In this document: in pieces, positions 43,521 through 52,970 of the stretch
How the letters are laid out: each line of letters begins with the position of its first letter
Position numbering within the stretch: the first letter of the stretch is position 1
Assembly: GCA_019638575.1 (NCBI GenBank)
Contig: JAHBTN010000015.1
Coordinates: 1-64,000 of the forward strand
Direction: 5' to 3'
Origin: Ferruginibacter sp.
GTDB lineage: Bacteria; Bacteroidota; Bacteroidia; Chitinophagales; Chitinophagaceae
Length of the DNA stretch: 64,000 bases
The notes under the pieces: generated by a model
What the model was told of the DNA's origin: nothing
Seen by the model: only the letters and a program-made list of their open reading frames with translations
Database searches by the model: none
Position numbers and translations under genes: made by a program

Positions 43521-45497
43521 TTATTGTTTTTTAATTATAAAACTAACGCTGATTATGCCTATTTCTTGTGCTTTTACGCTAGATACGTCTCCACGGGTTG
43601 ATACAGCACCTTCCTTATCGCTGAATAAATCGTCTAAAACAACCTGGAAGGGTTGCATTTCTCCCCTTGTAACTCTTTTTTCAAATACACTGCGCAAATC
43701 CATTGGTTCTTTTGATACAATTATTTTTAAAAACTCTACGCCAGCCGGAGATTCGGAGCTTACCGCCAACTTACGAACCACAGAGCTATTTTTGTTAATT
43801 ATATAATCTGCCGGCTCTTTTGATTTATATGGATACAGGATATCTACCGTATTATCAGGATAAATATCAAGCACTGTATAATAGAGGTTTTGGTTACTAT
43901 TATTTCTTATGTGCAACGAATAAATATCTCCAATATTTAAAGTGGTTTGTTGTGTACTGTCGTAGGCTTTTGCAGGAACAACTGCTGCCGAAATAAATGG
44001 TGCCAGGTCTCCGCCATCGGGCATGGTGCGTAAATATTTTATCCGCAGTTCTTTTTTAATATCATAAATTAACTGTTTTTTTTCTTCGGCAGACAGAGAG
44101 TCCCTGTTTTCGAGGTAAGTATTCCATATTTTTTTATTGTTCCTGTCAGTGAGGGTTGCTGTTTTTTCGCCATTGGTTGATTTTATTTCTAACTGAAAAT
44201 CGGCTTTATCAGCTATAGATAAAAAACTATAAGGCTTAATAAATTGTGTTATTTGTTTTTCAATTTTTTTAGATGTTTTTCCGGCTTCTGAAAAATTAAG
44301 TTTAATAAATGCCTGCAGGCCGCCATAATTCTCTTCTTCCATTTTATATTCGTACAGCTCGTTTTTTTGAAGTTCTTTATCAGCTACACCTATGCTTCTA
44401 AATGTTTCTACTTTACGTATAACAGCAGTAGCATAAGGTTGTGCGCTGCCGGGTTTATATATTTTACAGGTATTACCTGCTCCAATGTTATCCATCAATC
44501 CTTTTTCAATAGTAAACACCGAGTCCATATTGCCTGCACTGCCTTCATATCCAACCCGTATATAATCTTTATCTTCTTTAGTTTTATACTTACCGCTAAA
44601 TATAATTTGTTGCTGATTTCCTTCTATCATGGGCAATTGTTCTGGAATATACGCTTGTATAGATGCCCGTATTTTTTGAAACAATAAACCATACGTACTG
44701 CCCGGGTTCATTTCGTTTAAAGCTTTATAAAAAGAATAAGAAAGAGAGCCAAGTTCTTCGCCATTGATAATAACCTGTTTGTTTACCTGGTGCGGCGATG
44801 AGGCACTGATAACAACCATATTGGAAACGGAATCCTGGTTAGCTTCAAAAAAACCCTGTTTGGCTTCTGCTGCCGACAAGTTGATGACAGAGTCGAGTGG
44901 ATTTTCGGGGTCTGGAAAAGGGATAGGTTCGCCACGGGTTACTGCAAAAGTTTCATCACGGGTAGCCGTACCCGAATGGCAGGCATCAATCATTACAAGC
45001 ATACTGCCCCCGGCCCCTAGTTTTTGCCTGATGGCTGCAAGCTTTGGATACAGGTCATCGTCCCGTAAATGATTTTCGCCATGATAGCCTGTAGGGTTGT
45101 ATTTGGGCAAGGCGTCATAAGGAACCAGCGCTTCATCGTAACCGTCATCTTCATCTTTTCCTTCGGCTACTGTCTTTTGGTCTCGTATCTGCTGCCCATG
45201 GCACGAAAAATGAATGACTACAATATCATTTTTCTTCGCCTTTTCATCCAATTGATCAAGGCTTTTTAAAATACCGGCTTTGGTTGCCTGGCTATTTACG
45301 AGGGTATCTATATTTTTTTCTGTAAATCCGTTTTTTTGTAGTGCGGCTTTTATATATTTTATGTCGTTAACTGAAGCAATCGGTTTTATTTTACTTGCTG
45401 GTGGATAATCGCCTACTGCAACTATAAGTGCTAATTTATTTTGTGAAAATACTTTACAGCAAAAAAATAATAAAAAAAGTATTTGTAAATATTTCAT
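43521..45497 (-). CDS. Exported caspase-family (C14) protease with C-terminal accessory domains
   Basis: Encodes 658 residues. Signal peptide (first 18 residues, ending near VFSQ), then a caspase domain: KLALIVAVGDYPPASKI at its start, H100 in VVIHFSCHGQQ and C173 in VMIDACHSGTATR as the catalytic pair. The middle (about 315-390) is a beta domain with IEKGLMDNIGAGNTCKIYKP, similar in kind to one in the TPR-CHAT partner. The C-terminal 250 residues include a DUF4384-like segment (LHIRNNSNQNLYYTVLDIYP) with a VDILYPYK strand. Orthocaspases are Arg/Lys or Asp specific; specificity is unknown here. First gene of the caspase/TPR-CHAT unit. Confidence 0.9.
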   Translation of the reverse strand: MKYLQILFLLFFCCKVFSQNKLALIVAVGDYPPASKIKPIASVNDIKYIKAALQKNGFTEKNIDTLVNSQATKAGILKSLDQLDEKAKKNDIVVIHFSCHGQQIRDQKTVAEGKDEDDGYDEALVPYDALPKYNPTGYHGENHLRDDDLYPKLAAIRQKLGAGGSMLVMIDACHSGTATRDETFAVTRGEPIPFPDPENPLDSVINLSAAEAKQGFFEANQDSVSNMVVISASSPHQVNKQVIINGEELGSLSYSFYKALNEMNPGSTYGLLFQKIRASIQAYIPEQLPMIEGNQQQIIFSGKYKTKEDKDYIRVGYEGSAGNMDSVFTIEKGLMDNIGAGNTCKIYKPGSAQPYATAVIRKVETFRSIGVADKELQKNELYEYKMEEENYGGLQAFIKLNFSEAGKTSKKIEKQITQFIKPYSFLSIADKADFQLEIKSTNGEKTATLTDRNNKKIWNTYLENRDSLSAEEKKQLIYDIKKELRIKYLRTMPDGGDLAPFISAAVVPAKAYDSTQQTTLNIGDIYSLHIRNNSNQNLYYTVLDIYPDNTVDILYPYKSKEPADYIINKNSSVVRKLAVSSESPAGVEFLKIIVSKEPMDLRSVFEKRVTRGEMQPFQVVLDDLFSDKEGAVSTRGDVSSVKAQEIGIISVSFIIKKQ

Positions 45498-45712
45498 CTA
45501 TACATTTCTTGGTTATAAAATAAACCATTTTGTTTTTGCATAGAGGAAAATTAATTATAGATTTCATAACAGCAAATACCCAATAACACCTATTTTACAA
45601 AACTTTATCATTTTGTATTAGTGTATTAAGCAATATAATTACCTGAATTAATTATGATGAAAATGTAATAGGTATTACGTAGTTTCAATTACTTTAATTT
45701 GATATTTGTTCT

Positions 45713-46228
45713 TCATCTTCCAAAATCATCCTGAACCCTCACAATATCATCTTCATTACTTGGATTATCAGCGTCTGTATGTCGCCATATCTCTGCTAAT
45801 ATACCCCAACCGTTTAGCCCTACAAGGCGGTGGCGTTCTCCCTGCTTAAGTTGTATCACATCATCAATTTGCAGGTTTCGGGTTTCTTTTTCTTCATCGG
45901 TATCGCTGGTTACAACAGCTGCCGTACCGCCAATCAGTTTCCAAATTTCGGCCCTGCGGTGGTGATATTGCCAGCTCAATCTTTTTCCCGGGGCTACAAC
46001 TAATATCTTGGGACTTAATTTTCCGGAAATTGATAAATCTGCTTTGGTAAGGTGGGGAAAATATATGTTAATGAATTTTTCTGCCTCATCTTCATCAATT
46101 ACAAAAAAACCTCCCCAGGGGCGGCTGTTGTCTTTTTTGCTTATTTGTAAATTCTTCTCTTTCAAATAGGCCGTAACCTGTTCAAATACTTTATCCTTTT
46201 CTGTATCTTTTAAAAAATTCAGTGTCAT
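45713..46228 (-). CDS. Cupin protein related to type II mannose-6-phosphate isomerase
   Basis: Encodes 171 residues, a single cupin domain. Family marks: RPWGGFFVIDEDEAEKFI, LSWQYHHRRAEIWKLIGGTA (metal-binding histidines) and the end segment GILAEIWRHTDADNPSNEDD followed by IVRVQDDFGR. These match the PMI half of ManC-type enzymes and proteins often annotated phosphoheptose or phosphomannose isomerase. Substrate cannot be set. It ends the minus-strand group with mnmG, 10 bp downstream of that gene's stop. Confidence 0.85.
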   Translation of the reverse strand: MTLNFLKDTEKDKVFEQVTAYLKEKNLQISKKDNSRPWGGFFVIDEDEAEKFINIYFPHLTKADLSISGKLSPKILVVAPGKRLSWQYHHRRAEIWKLIGGTAAVVTSDTDEEKETRNLQIDDVIQLKQGERHRLVGLNGWGILAEIWRHTDADNPSNEDDIVRVQDDFGR

Positions 46229-46238
46229 TTTATATTTT

Positions 46239-48107
46239 TTACCTGCCCATAAATACCATTAAAATCTGTACATCGCTTGGATTAACTCCCGATATTCGGG
46301 ATGCCTGTCCCAAAGTTCGGGGTTTTATTTTATTAAATTTCTGCCTGGCTTCGTTACTTAATGAAACCAGTTTTTCATAATTAAAATTGTCGGGTATCAC
46401 CAGGTCTTCCAGCTGGCTCATTTTTAAAACAAGTTCTTTCTCTTTCTCGATATATGTTTCGTATTTAATCTGAATCTCGGCCTGTTCCAGTTGTTCAGAA
46501 TCAAAGCCAGATATGGCATCCTTAACCCTGGATATACCGTTTGCCATATCTTTCAGGCTAATCATGGGCCTAAGTAAAAGTTGTGATGCCTTCTGTTTTA
46601 TATATAACGGTGATGATTGTACGCTTTCTAAATAGCCACTTGCTTCTTCGGGTGTTATGCTCAGTGATGATAAAATATTTTTTAGTTTTTCTACCTGTTG
46701 CTTCTTTTCTTTTACCTTCTCCATCCTTTGCTGCGATGCCAGGCCAAGCCGGAAACTTTTTTCTGTAAGGCGTAAATCGGCATTATCCTGTCTTAATAAA
46801 GTTCTAAACTCGGCCCTGCTTGTAAACATGCGATATGGCTCGTCTGTTCCTTTATTTATAAGATCATCAATCAGTACACCAATATACGCCTCACTTCTTT
46901 TTAAAATTAAGGGTTCAAGATCCCTTGCTTTTTGGTGTGCATTAATTCCGGCAATCAAACCCTGGCAGGCCGCTTCTTCATAACCTGTAGTTCCATTTAT
47001 TTGCCCTGCAAAAAACAGGTTTTCAATTTGCTTGGTTTCGAGGCTGAATTTTAGTTGTGTGGGCGGAAAATAATCGTATTCAATTGCATAGCCCGGCCTG
47101 AACATTTTGCAGTTTTCAAACCCCGGAATCAATTTAAGTGCTTGATACTGAACATCTTCTGGTAATGAGGTTGAAAAACCGTTTACATATATTTCAATTG
47201 TATCTTTTCCTTCAGGCTCTACAAATAACTGGTGCCTGTCCCGTTCTGCAAAACGGCCAATTTTATCTTCAATGCTGGGGCAATATCTTGGTCCTGTACC
47301 CTGTATTCTTCCCTGGAACATAGGGCTTTTATCAAAACCGGTTTTTAAAATATCGTGTGTTTTTTCGTTTGTATAAGTTATCCAGCAGCTTTTTTGTTCA
47401 TTTGGCTTAATTCGTTCAACATCTAAAAAACTAAAACCTGTTATTTCATCATCTCCTTTCTGCTCCTCCATTTTTGAATAGTCAAGACTTCTTCCATCTA
47501 TTCTTGGTGGTGTTCCGGTTTTTAGTCTGTCTGTTTCAAACCCAAGAGAAACAAGTTGTTCTGTAATCCCTACCGAAGATTTTTCGGCCATACGGCCACC
47601 TCCAAAGTTTTTTTCGCCAATATGTATTACACCATTTAAAAATGTACCATTCGTTAATACTACTGCTTTGGCTTTTATTTCATGTCCCAACCCGGTTTTA
47701 ACTCCTGTTACCCTCCCATCTTTAACTATAATACCATTTACCATATCCTGGTAAAAATCAACATTTTTTGTTTCTTCAAGCATTTGCCGCCAGGTAGCCG
47801 AAAATTTCATTCTATCGCTTTGTACCCTTGGGCTCCACATAGCCGGCCCTTTTGAGCGGTTAAGCATCCTAAATTGTATCATTGATTTATCTGATACAAT
47901 TCCACTGTATCCGCCCATGGCATCAATTTCTCTAACTATTTGCCCTTTTGCAATCCCCCCCATTGCAGGGTTACAACTCATTTGGGCAATAGTTTGCATA
48001 TTCATAGTAATTAATAGCACTTTACTGCCCAAATTTGCGGCAGCTGCGGCAGCTTCGCAACCGGCGTGCCCGGCACCCACAACTATAATATCATATTCTT
48101 GAAACAT
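46239..48107 (-). CDS. mnmG: tRNA uridine-5-carboxymethylaminomethyl modification enzyme MnmG (GidA)
   Basis: Encodes 622 residues from [20 protein letters not shown]; the longer frame to 48131 adds eight residues that would include the promoter box. The FAD-binding [10 protein letters not shown] motif, [57 protein letters not shown] and the C-terminal [18 protein letters not shown] are all typical. With MnmE it adds the carboxymethylaminomethyl group to U34 of some tRNAs. In many bacteria mnmG lies by oriC and the parAB region; here parS-like sites lie directly upstream. TACCTTTG at 48113-48120 on this strand is six bases before the start. Confidence 0.96.
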   Translation of the reverse strand: MFQEYDIIVVGAGHAGCEAAAAAANLGSKVLLITMNMQTIAQMSCNPAMGGIAKGQIVREIDAMGGYSGIVSDKSMIQFRMLNRSKGPAMWSPRVQSDRMKFSATWRQMLEETKNVDFYQDMVNGIIVKDGRVTGVKTGLGHEIKAKAVVLTNGTFLNGVIHIGEKNFGGGRMAEKSSVGITEQLVSLGFETDRLKTGTPPRIDGRSLDYSKMEEQKGDDEITGFSFLDVERIKPNEQKSCWITYTNEKTHDILKTGFDKSPMFQGRIQGTGPRYCPSIEDKIGRFAERDRHQLFVEPEGKDTIEIYVNGFSTSLPEDVQYQALKLIPGFENCKMFRPGYAIEYDYFPPTQLKFSLETKQIENLFFAGQINGTTGYEEAACQGLIAGINAHQKARDLEPLILKRSEAYIGVLIDDLINKGTDEPYRMFTSRAEFRTLLRQDNADLRLTEKSFRLGLASQQRMEKVKEKKQQVEKLKNILSSLSITPEEASGYLESVQSSPLYIKQKASQLLLRPMISLKDMANGISRVKDAISGFDSEQLEQAEIQIKYETYIEKEKELVLKMSQLEDLVIPDNFNYEKLVSLSNEARQKFNKIKPRTLGQASRISGVNPSDVQILMVFMGR

Positions 48108-48112
48108 GAGAG

Positions 48113-48120
48113 CAAAGGTA
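48113..48120 (-). promoter_or_regulatory. -7 promoter element of mnmG
   Basis: TACCTTTG on the minus strand matches TAnnTTTG. It ends five bases before the ATG, so the mRNA would be leaderless or nearly so, and the longer frame start at 48131 would lie outside the transcript. Confidence 0.6.
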
Positions 48121-48149
48121 CGTAAAGCCATTATGCATGAGTAACATAA

Positions 48150-48165
48150 TGTTCCACGTGAAAAA
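48150..48165. promoter_or_regulatory. Imperfect parS-like site
   Basis: TGTTCCACGTGAAAAA differs from the TGTTnCACGTGAAACA consensus by one base. It lies 21 bp from the perfect site and just upstream of the mnmG promoter. Confidence 0.6.
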
Positions 48166-48186
48166 AATCATTTTTGAGAGGGCTTT

Positions 48187-48202
48187 TGTTTCACGTGAAA
48201 CA
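48187..48202. promoter_or_regulatory. Perfect parS palindrome (ParB-binding site)
   Basis: TGTTTCACGTGAAACA is the 16-bp bacterial parS consensus, a complete palindrome. It sits in the gap between mnmG and ybeY, 4 bp after the ybeY stop. ParB loads here and spreads to organise and segregate the origin region. No parA or parB gene is in the window. Confidence 0.85.
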
Positions 48203-48206
48203 ATCA

Positions 48207-48635
48207 TTATTTTTTGAAATACTTTTCAAGGTATTCATCTTCTTTTTTACGCATCAAAATAACCTCCCGGTTTTTCTTGTCATTATACCCACATAAATGA
48301 AGGGCGGCATGAAAAATTACCCTGTGTAATTCTTTTTTAAAACTTGTGTTTAAATCTTTTGCATTTTCTTTAATCCTGTCAACACTAATATAAACCTCTC
48401 CCTCAACCGGATTTTTAGGCTCATTAAAATTAAAGGTGATAACATCTGTATAATAATTGTGTTTTAAAAAACTTTTATTTACCTGTAACAGGTAATCATC
48501 TGAACAAAAAATATAAGAGAGAGATTTAAGGGCTGTTTTCTCATATTTAAACAGTTTTTCAATAAACTTCTTTAATTGAAGCTTGTTCTGAAGAGTTGGT
48601 ATTCTATCGTTATTAATAAAGCTGATATAAATCAT
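48207..48635 (-). CDS. ybeY: Endoribonuclease YbeY (rRNA maturation factor)
   Basis: Encodes 142 residues from MIYISFINNDRIP, the usual family start; the frame extends to 48695 but without homology. Typical marks: LSYIFCSDDYLLQVNKSFL, YYTDVITFNF, GEVYISVDRIKENA and the metal site VIFHAALHLCGYNDK. The first two His are present (H-x3-H), but the third, usually His in the GYDH box, is replaced by Asp/Lys-type residues as in many Bacteroidota, and HG is HA. YbeY is needed for 16S rRNA 3'-end maturation and ribosome quality control. Confidence 0.9.
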   Translation of the reverse strand: MIYISFINNDRIPTLQNKLQLKKFIEKLFKYEKTALKSLSYIFCSDDYLLQVNKSFLKHNYYTDVITFNFNEPKNPVEGEVYISVDRIKENAKDLNTSFKKELHRVIFHAALHLCGYNDKKNREVILMRKKEDEYLEKYFKK

Positions 48636-48679
48636 ATGGTTATTTCTTATATCGAAATTAGATAACAATATTGATTTGA

Positions 48680-48687
48680 TACATTTG
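48680..48687 (+). promoter_or_regulatory. -7 promoter element of the feoA-nadD pair
   Basis: TACATTTG matches TAnnTTTG and lies 25 bp before the feoA ATG. It overlaps the long-frame start of ybeY on the other strand, which supports the shorter ybeY start. Confidence 0.55.
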
Positions 48688-48712
48688 TGTTGCATTTTAA
48701 TTCAATTAATTA

Positions 48713-48943
48713 ATGATTAAAAGATTATCGGAAGTAGCTGTTGGTAAAACAGTAATTGTAAAAGAGTTTGAAAGTGATGACATCTTTTTAAAACTTATGG
48801 AAATGGGTTGTATTCCGGGCGAGTCTATCAAAATTGATCAATTAGCGCCCCTGGGCGATCCAATTTCAATAATTGTAGCTGGATATCATTTAAGTTTGCG
48901 ACTTAATGAGGCAGATAAAGTGTGGGTAGAGGAAGTTTTTTAA
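48713..48943 (+). CDS. feoA: FeoA-domain protein
   Basis: Encodes 76 residues, one SH3-like FeoA domain: KRLSEVAVGKTVIVKEFES, LKLMEMGCIPGESIKIDQLA (the L-x-x-M-G-x-x-P-G hallmark) and DPISIIVAGYHLSLRLNEAD. FeoA usually assists the ferrous-iron transporter FeoB, but here no feoB follows; the next gene, 24 bp downstream, is nadD. It may serve an feoB elsewhere or act independently. Confidence 0.9.
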   Translation: MIKRLSEVAVGKTVIVKEFESDDIFLKLMEMGCIPGESIKIDQLAPLGDPISIIVAGYHLSLRLNEADKVWVEEVF

Positions 48944-48967
48944 ATTTCTAAATATTTAACTACAAAA

Positions 48968-49540
48968 ATGAGGGTTGGGCTTTACTTTGGATCTTTTAAC
49001 CCGGTACATAACGGGCATTTAATTATAGCAAATCATATTGCAAATGAAACTAACCTCGACCAGGTTTGGCTGGTGGTTTCGCCCCAAAACCCATTTAAGC
49101 AATCTGTATCATTATTGAACGAATACCAGCGCTTACACCTTATTAAATCAGCAATTGACGGAGAGAAAAAATTAAGAGCCAGTAATGTTGAATTTAATTT
49201 ACCTAAACCCTCTTATACTATTGATACACTTGCTTATTTGAATGAAAAATTTCCAGAATATGAATTTGCTATTGTAATGGGAAGTGATGGTTTTCAAAAC
49301 CTGCCTAACTGGAAAAATTATGAAGTTATTATTGCAAACCACCCCATTTATATTTACAAAAGGCCGGGATTTGAAATTACAGAAAATTGGGGGGGCAATA
49401 TAAAGATAATGGATGCTCCTTTGCTTGATATTTCGTCTACACATATACGTAAGTTAATTAAAGAAAAAAAATCTATCCGGTTTTTAGTGCCCGATATAGT
49501 GAAAGAAGAAATTGAGTTGGCGGGGTATTATAAAAATTAG
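48968..49540 (+). CDS. nadD: Nicotinate-nucleotide adenylyltransferase
   Basis: Encodes 190 residues. The nucleotidyltransferase motif GLYFGSFNPVHNGHLIIANH, the adenylate site VVSPQNPFK and the C-terminal DISSTHIRKLIKEKKSIRFL are hallmarks of NadD. It makes deamido-NAD from nicotinate mononucleotide and ATP. It follows feoA on one transcript and is near nadA (NAD synthesis, start of the pathway) at 51387. Its stop touches the convergent chrA stop. Confidence 0.95.
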   Translation: MRVGLYFGSFNPVHNGHLIIANHIANETNLDQVWLVVSPQNPFKQSVSLLNEYQRLHLIKSAIDGEKKLRASNVEFNLPKPSYTIDTLAYLNEKFPEYEFAIVMGSDGFQNLPNWKNYEVIIANHPIYIYKRPGFEITENWGGNIKIMDAPLLDISSTHIRKLIKEKKSIRFLVPDIVKEEIELAGYYKN

Positions 49541-50794
49541 TTAGAATAAGAAACCTGTTATCAGGCAAAATAATACTATGAATGGTGAAGGTATCTTTGT
49601 GTATTGTAAGATTAAATAAGTACCTAAAATAATACCGATATTAATGAAACTTGCTGCGTTTAAAGTTAAAATAGATACGTCTTTTATAAGATAAAGTGTA
49701 CCGGCAAACATAATTCCAACCACTGTTGCATTTATACCCTCCAACGCCCTGAAGACGACGATATATTTTTTTAAATTTTGCCATACAGGAAAGAAAAATA
49801 AAACCAATAAAGCACTTGGAAGAAAAATAGCTATAGATCCAATAACACAACCCAGTAACTGAACCCTTGGCCCTTCATTTTTTAATGCAATTCCACCCAT
49901 GAATGATGCTATAGAAAATACCGGTCCGGGTATTGCTCTAACCATTCCGGCACCTGTCAGCAGCTCTTCTCTTTCAACTCTTATAATATTAGGGTTCTTC
50001 TTTATTACTCTTTCGGATGTAGGCCTGGCCACATATTGATCTAACATTAATGGAATTAACACATCGCCGCCGCCAAAAACAAAAGATCCAAACCGGTAAA
50101 AATTCTCAAACAGGTTATAGGGTTTTTTATTTTCCCAGTTTTGTTTACGGGCTGTTTCGCTTAAAAAACCGGCAACAGCAAAAATTAAAACAAAGAGCCA
50201 GATGTTTGTCCATTTAATTTGCCTGGGTTTTACTACTTCTTTTTCGGGTATTCTTTTATCACTAAAATTTGTTGCAATACCGCCGCAAATGATTAAGGCA
50301 GGAATTATCCAGGGTGCTTTAAAAAGCAAATAGGTTGTAAGCAATGTTACCAACATAATAATTTGTGTAATGGTATTTTTTATACTTACATGATATGTTT
50401 TAATAGCAGCATAAGCCAGGTAACCTATTGCCATTGGCTGAATAAACCTGAATATATTTTTATGAACACTTTCTTCTGTTATATTTCCAACAATAAAAGA
50501 TAAAGCACCCATTAATGTACAGGCAGGTAATATCCAAATAAAAAGTGTAAGAACAGCTAATTTTACACCGCCTCTTTTATAACCTATTAATGTTAATGTT
50601 TGTGTAGATGATGCCCCGGGCAGCAGTTGACAGAAAGAAACATATTCCATTAATTCTTCTTTGGTAATATCTCTTCTTCTATCAACAAATGTTTTTAACA
50701 CCATTCCAAGGTGGCCCTGTGGCCCACCAAAAGCGGATATACTATGTAATAATACAGCTTTTAAAAAAGGAATATGCCTAAGCAGTTTATTCAA
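49541..50794 (-). CDS. chrA: Chromate transporter, full-length CHR type
   Basis: Encodes 417 residues with about ten hydrophobic helices in two homologous halves. Half one has [20 protein letters not shown] and [20 protein letters not shown]; half two has [16 protein letters not shown] and a [19 protein letters not shown] segment. These are the CHR-family signatures for chromate (and possibly sulfate-like anion) efflux. Stand-alone, no chrB regulator nearby. Convergent with nadD. Confidence 0.93.
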   Translation of the reverse strand: MNKLLRHIPFLKAVLLHSISAFGGPQGHLGMVLKTFVDRRRDITKEELMEYVSFCQLLPGASSTQTLTLIGYKRGGVKLAVLTLFIWILPACTLMGALSFIVGNITEESVHKNIFRFIQPMAIGYLAYAAIKTYHVSIKNTITQIIMLVTLLTTYLLFKAPWIIPALIICGGIATNFSDKRIPEKEVVKPRQIKWTNIWLFVLIFAVAGFLSETARKQNWENKKPYNLFENFYRFGSFVFGGGDVLIPLMLDQYVARPTSERVIKKNPNIIRVEREELLTGAGMVRAIPGPVFSIASFMGGIALKNEGPRVQLLGCVIGSIAIFLPSALLVLFFFPVWQNLKKYIVVFRALEGINATVVGIMFAGTLYLIKDVSILTLNAASFINIGIILGTYLILQYTKIPSPFIVLFCLITGFLF

Positions 50795-50887
50795 TAATGA
50801 ATAGTAATTTCTGAATTTGATTTAAATTTTGGTTTTGAAAAAATACAAAATATCTTTTTAAAACCACTTAATAATAAGTTGAATTTA

Positions 50888-51397
50888 TCAATAACTGTAA
50901 TGAACAATATTCATTACAATACCTTCAGTAAGCTCTGTAAGTTTATTTTTAGGCCGTACAAGATTTGAAATTGATTTTACAATTCCTATATCAGAGTTTT
51001 TTATCCATTGCCTGTTACTGTAAACGTATTTTTGCATTTTATACTTTACACTATCATATGTAAATGGGTCAATAAATGTAATCTGAATTTTTTTTGTTCC
51101 CTCTTCAATATTATTGTTCAGCATACTTACATTATTAAAATAATGCATTTCGGGTAAATTATCTGTTACATAATTCAAGGATAATACCTGTAGCTGATTA
51201 TTCTTATAAAACGAAACCTTACCATAAATACCATTACTTATTGCCTTATTCAGGCTATCGAATGTACAGTTTACTAATTCTATGTAGTATGTATTTGCTT
51301 CTTTAATTTTTGCTTTACTATTACATCCGTAATAAAAAACAAAACAGCCACTGATTAAAATTAGAATTACTTTTTTTAAAACTGTATTATAACCCAT
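50888..51397 (-). CDS. Putative lipoprotein of unknown function
   Basis: Encodes 169 residues from the ATG at 51397, where [20 protein letters not shown] gives a signal peptide and YYGCNS a lipobox; three codons earlier another ATG is possible. The mature part is a small beta-rich domain with [18 protein letters not shown] and a [17 protein letters not shown] pair, and has no named family. It overlaps the end of nadA by 11 bp, so they are cotranscribed. Confidence 0.6.
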   Translation of the reverse strand: MGYNTVLKKVILILISGCFVFYYGCNSKAKIKEANTYYIELVNCTFDSLNKAISNGIYGKVSFYKNNQLQVLSLNYVTDNLPEMHYFNNVSMLNNNIEEGTKKIQITFIDPFTYDSVKYKMQKYVYSNRQWIKNSDIGIVKSISNLVRPKNKLTELTEGIVMNIVHYSY

Positions 51398-52391
51398 ACT
51401 GTGCACTTATTTTAAGCATTTCATCAATTGGTTTTTTAGCTGCTATTCTTAATTGCTCATCCATTAAAATTTCGGGCTTTTCGTACTTTAGGCATAAGTA
51501 CAATTTTTCAAGTGTATTTAATTTCATGTGCGGACAATCGTTACAAGCACAACTATTATCGGGTGGTGCCGGTATAAATACCTTTTTGGGGCTAGCTTTT
51601 TGCATTTGATGTAAAATACCTGTTTCGGTAGCCACTATAAATTCAGTTGCATCATCTGTTTTGGTAAATTTTAGTAAACCTGTAGTGCTGCCAATAAAAT
51701 CTGCTACACGTAAAACAGACTCTTCGCATTCGGGATGTGCAATCAGCTTTGCTTTTGGATGCCTTATTTTTAACCTGGTTATCTTTTCCAGGCTAAAAAT
51801 TTCATGAACCATACAGGATCCATTCCATAACACCATATTTCTTCCGGTTTTTTTATTGATATAAGCGCCCAGGTTTTTATCGGGTGCAAATATTATAGGC
51901 TGGTCTATTGGTAAAGTTTCTATAATTTTTTGGGCATTAGACGAGGTGCAGATAATATCGCTTAAAGCTTTTATCCCGGCACTGCAGTTTATATAAGTTA
52001 TTACCTTATGGTTGGGATGTTTTTCTTTAAAAATTTTAAATAAAGCAGGTGGGGCCGAATCACTAAGTGAACAACCGGCATTTAAATCGGGTAATAATAC
52101 TTTTTTATTGGGATTTAAAATTTTTGCAGTTTCGGCCATAAAATGTACACCCGCAAAAACAATCATATCGGCACTTGTTTTTTCTGCCTGCTGGGCAAGC
52201 CCCAGGCTATCACCAATATAATCGGCTACATCCTGTATATCGGGTTCCTGGTAATAATGAGCCAGTATAACAGCATTTTTTTCTTTCTTTAAATTTTCAA
52301 TTGCAGCAAATAAATCTAACTCCGGATCTATATCAATATCAAGAAAACCTTTTTCATTTATTGATGCAATTGCGTTGTTAATATCTGTCAT
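51387..52391 (-). CDS. nadA: Quinolinate synthase A
   Basis: Encodes 334 residues. NadA condenses iminoaspartate with dihydroxyacetone phosphate to quinolinate, using a 4Fe-4S cluster. Motifs: [51 protein letters not shown] (cluster Cys), [11 protein letters not shown] (cluster Cys), [18 protein letters not shown] and [14 protein letters not shown] (cluster Cys near the end). nadB and nadC are not in the window. Upstream, 579 bp without genes separates it from the divergent foldase gene. Confidence 0.95.
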   Translation of the reverse strand: MTDINNAIASINEKGFLDIDIDPELDLFAAIENLKKEKNAVILAHYYQEPDIQDVADYIGDSLGLAQQAEKTSADMIVFAGVHFMAETAKILNPNKKVLLPDLNAGCSLSDSAPPALFKIFKEKHPNHKVITYINCSAGIKALSDIICTSSNAQKIIETLPIDQPIIFAPDKNLGAYINKKTGRNMVLWNGSCMVHEIFSLEKITRLKIRHPKAKLIAHPECEESVLRVADFIGSTTGLLKFTKTDDATEFIVATETGILHQMQKASPKKVFIPAPPDNSCACNDCPHMKLNTLEKLYLCLKYEKPEILMDEQLRIAAKKPIDEMLKISAQYGL

Positions 52392-52970
52392 AATATGTAT
52401 TAATACTTTATATTTTTATAATTACTTACTACTATTAGGCCTGTTAATATGTGTAAATAAAAAATCTGCCAATATTGCAAAATTAAAACCTTTGGTTTAT
52501 TAACAACCATCCACATAAAATTAACATTCATAATATTCTGTATAAGCTATAATAATATAAGTATCATGGCTACCATTTTTATTTTCAAATTATTTTTTTA
52601 ACAGCAGTTAATAAAATGCATGGTGAAAAGAAAAACTATGTATTAGGATATTTTTATTGTTAATAAGATTGGTATAAACTAACTTTTTCTAACAACATTC
52701 TACTTACTATTTTTCAACAGGTAAAAATATACTCATCTTATCCATAGCTGTAATTATTAAAATAAACGGTTATCAACATTAAAACCATGTTATTAACCAT
52801 ACTATGTTTATAATTATAAAAAACAAAATATAATTATAAGTTTTGCCTGCTTTGTAAAGTAAACTATACCTTACCAAACCTGCATAATAATGGGCATTAA
52901 TGCTTAAAAATGCTGATTAATAAACAATTTTACCCTATTTTTGCCCTCCAAAATTTAATATTGAAGTTTT
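52392..52970. other. Gene-free AT-rich intergenic region, candidate replication origin
   Basis: 579 bp between divergent nadA and the PpiD-like gene, the longest gene-free stretch in the window. DnaA-box-like 9-mers: TTATCCATA (52738) and TTATCAACA (52770), each one mismatch from TTATCCACA; TTTTCAACA (52711), TTAACCATA (52793), TGTTAATAA (52658, other strand) and TGTTTATAA (52805, other strand), two mismatches each. An AT tract at about 52801-52850 could be an unwinding element. The parS sites lie 4 kb away. Two-mismatch boxes are expected often in such AT-rich DNA, so this is only a candidate; it also holds the promoters of both flanking genes. Confidence 0.35.
52936..52943 (+). promoter_or_regulatory. 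-7 promoter element of the PpiD-like gene
   Basis: TATTTTTG matches TAnnTTTG; it ends 27 bp before the ATG. Confidence 0.5.

Noticed and set aside
38741-45497. CRISPR-linked TPR-CHAT (Craspase-like) system
   Set aside because: No gRAMP/Cas7-11 gene or CRISPR array nearby, and both caspase-fold proteins have signal peptides.
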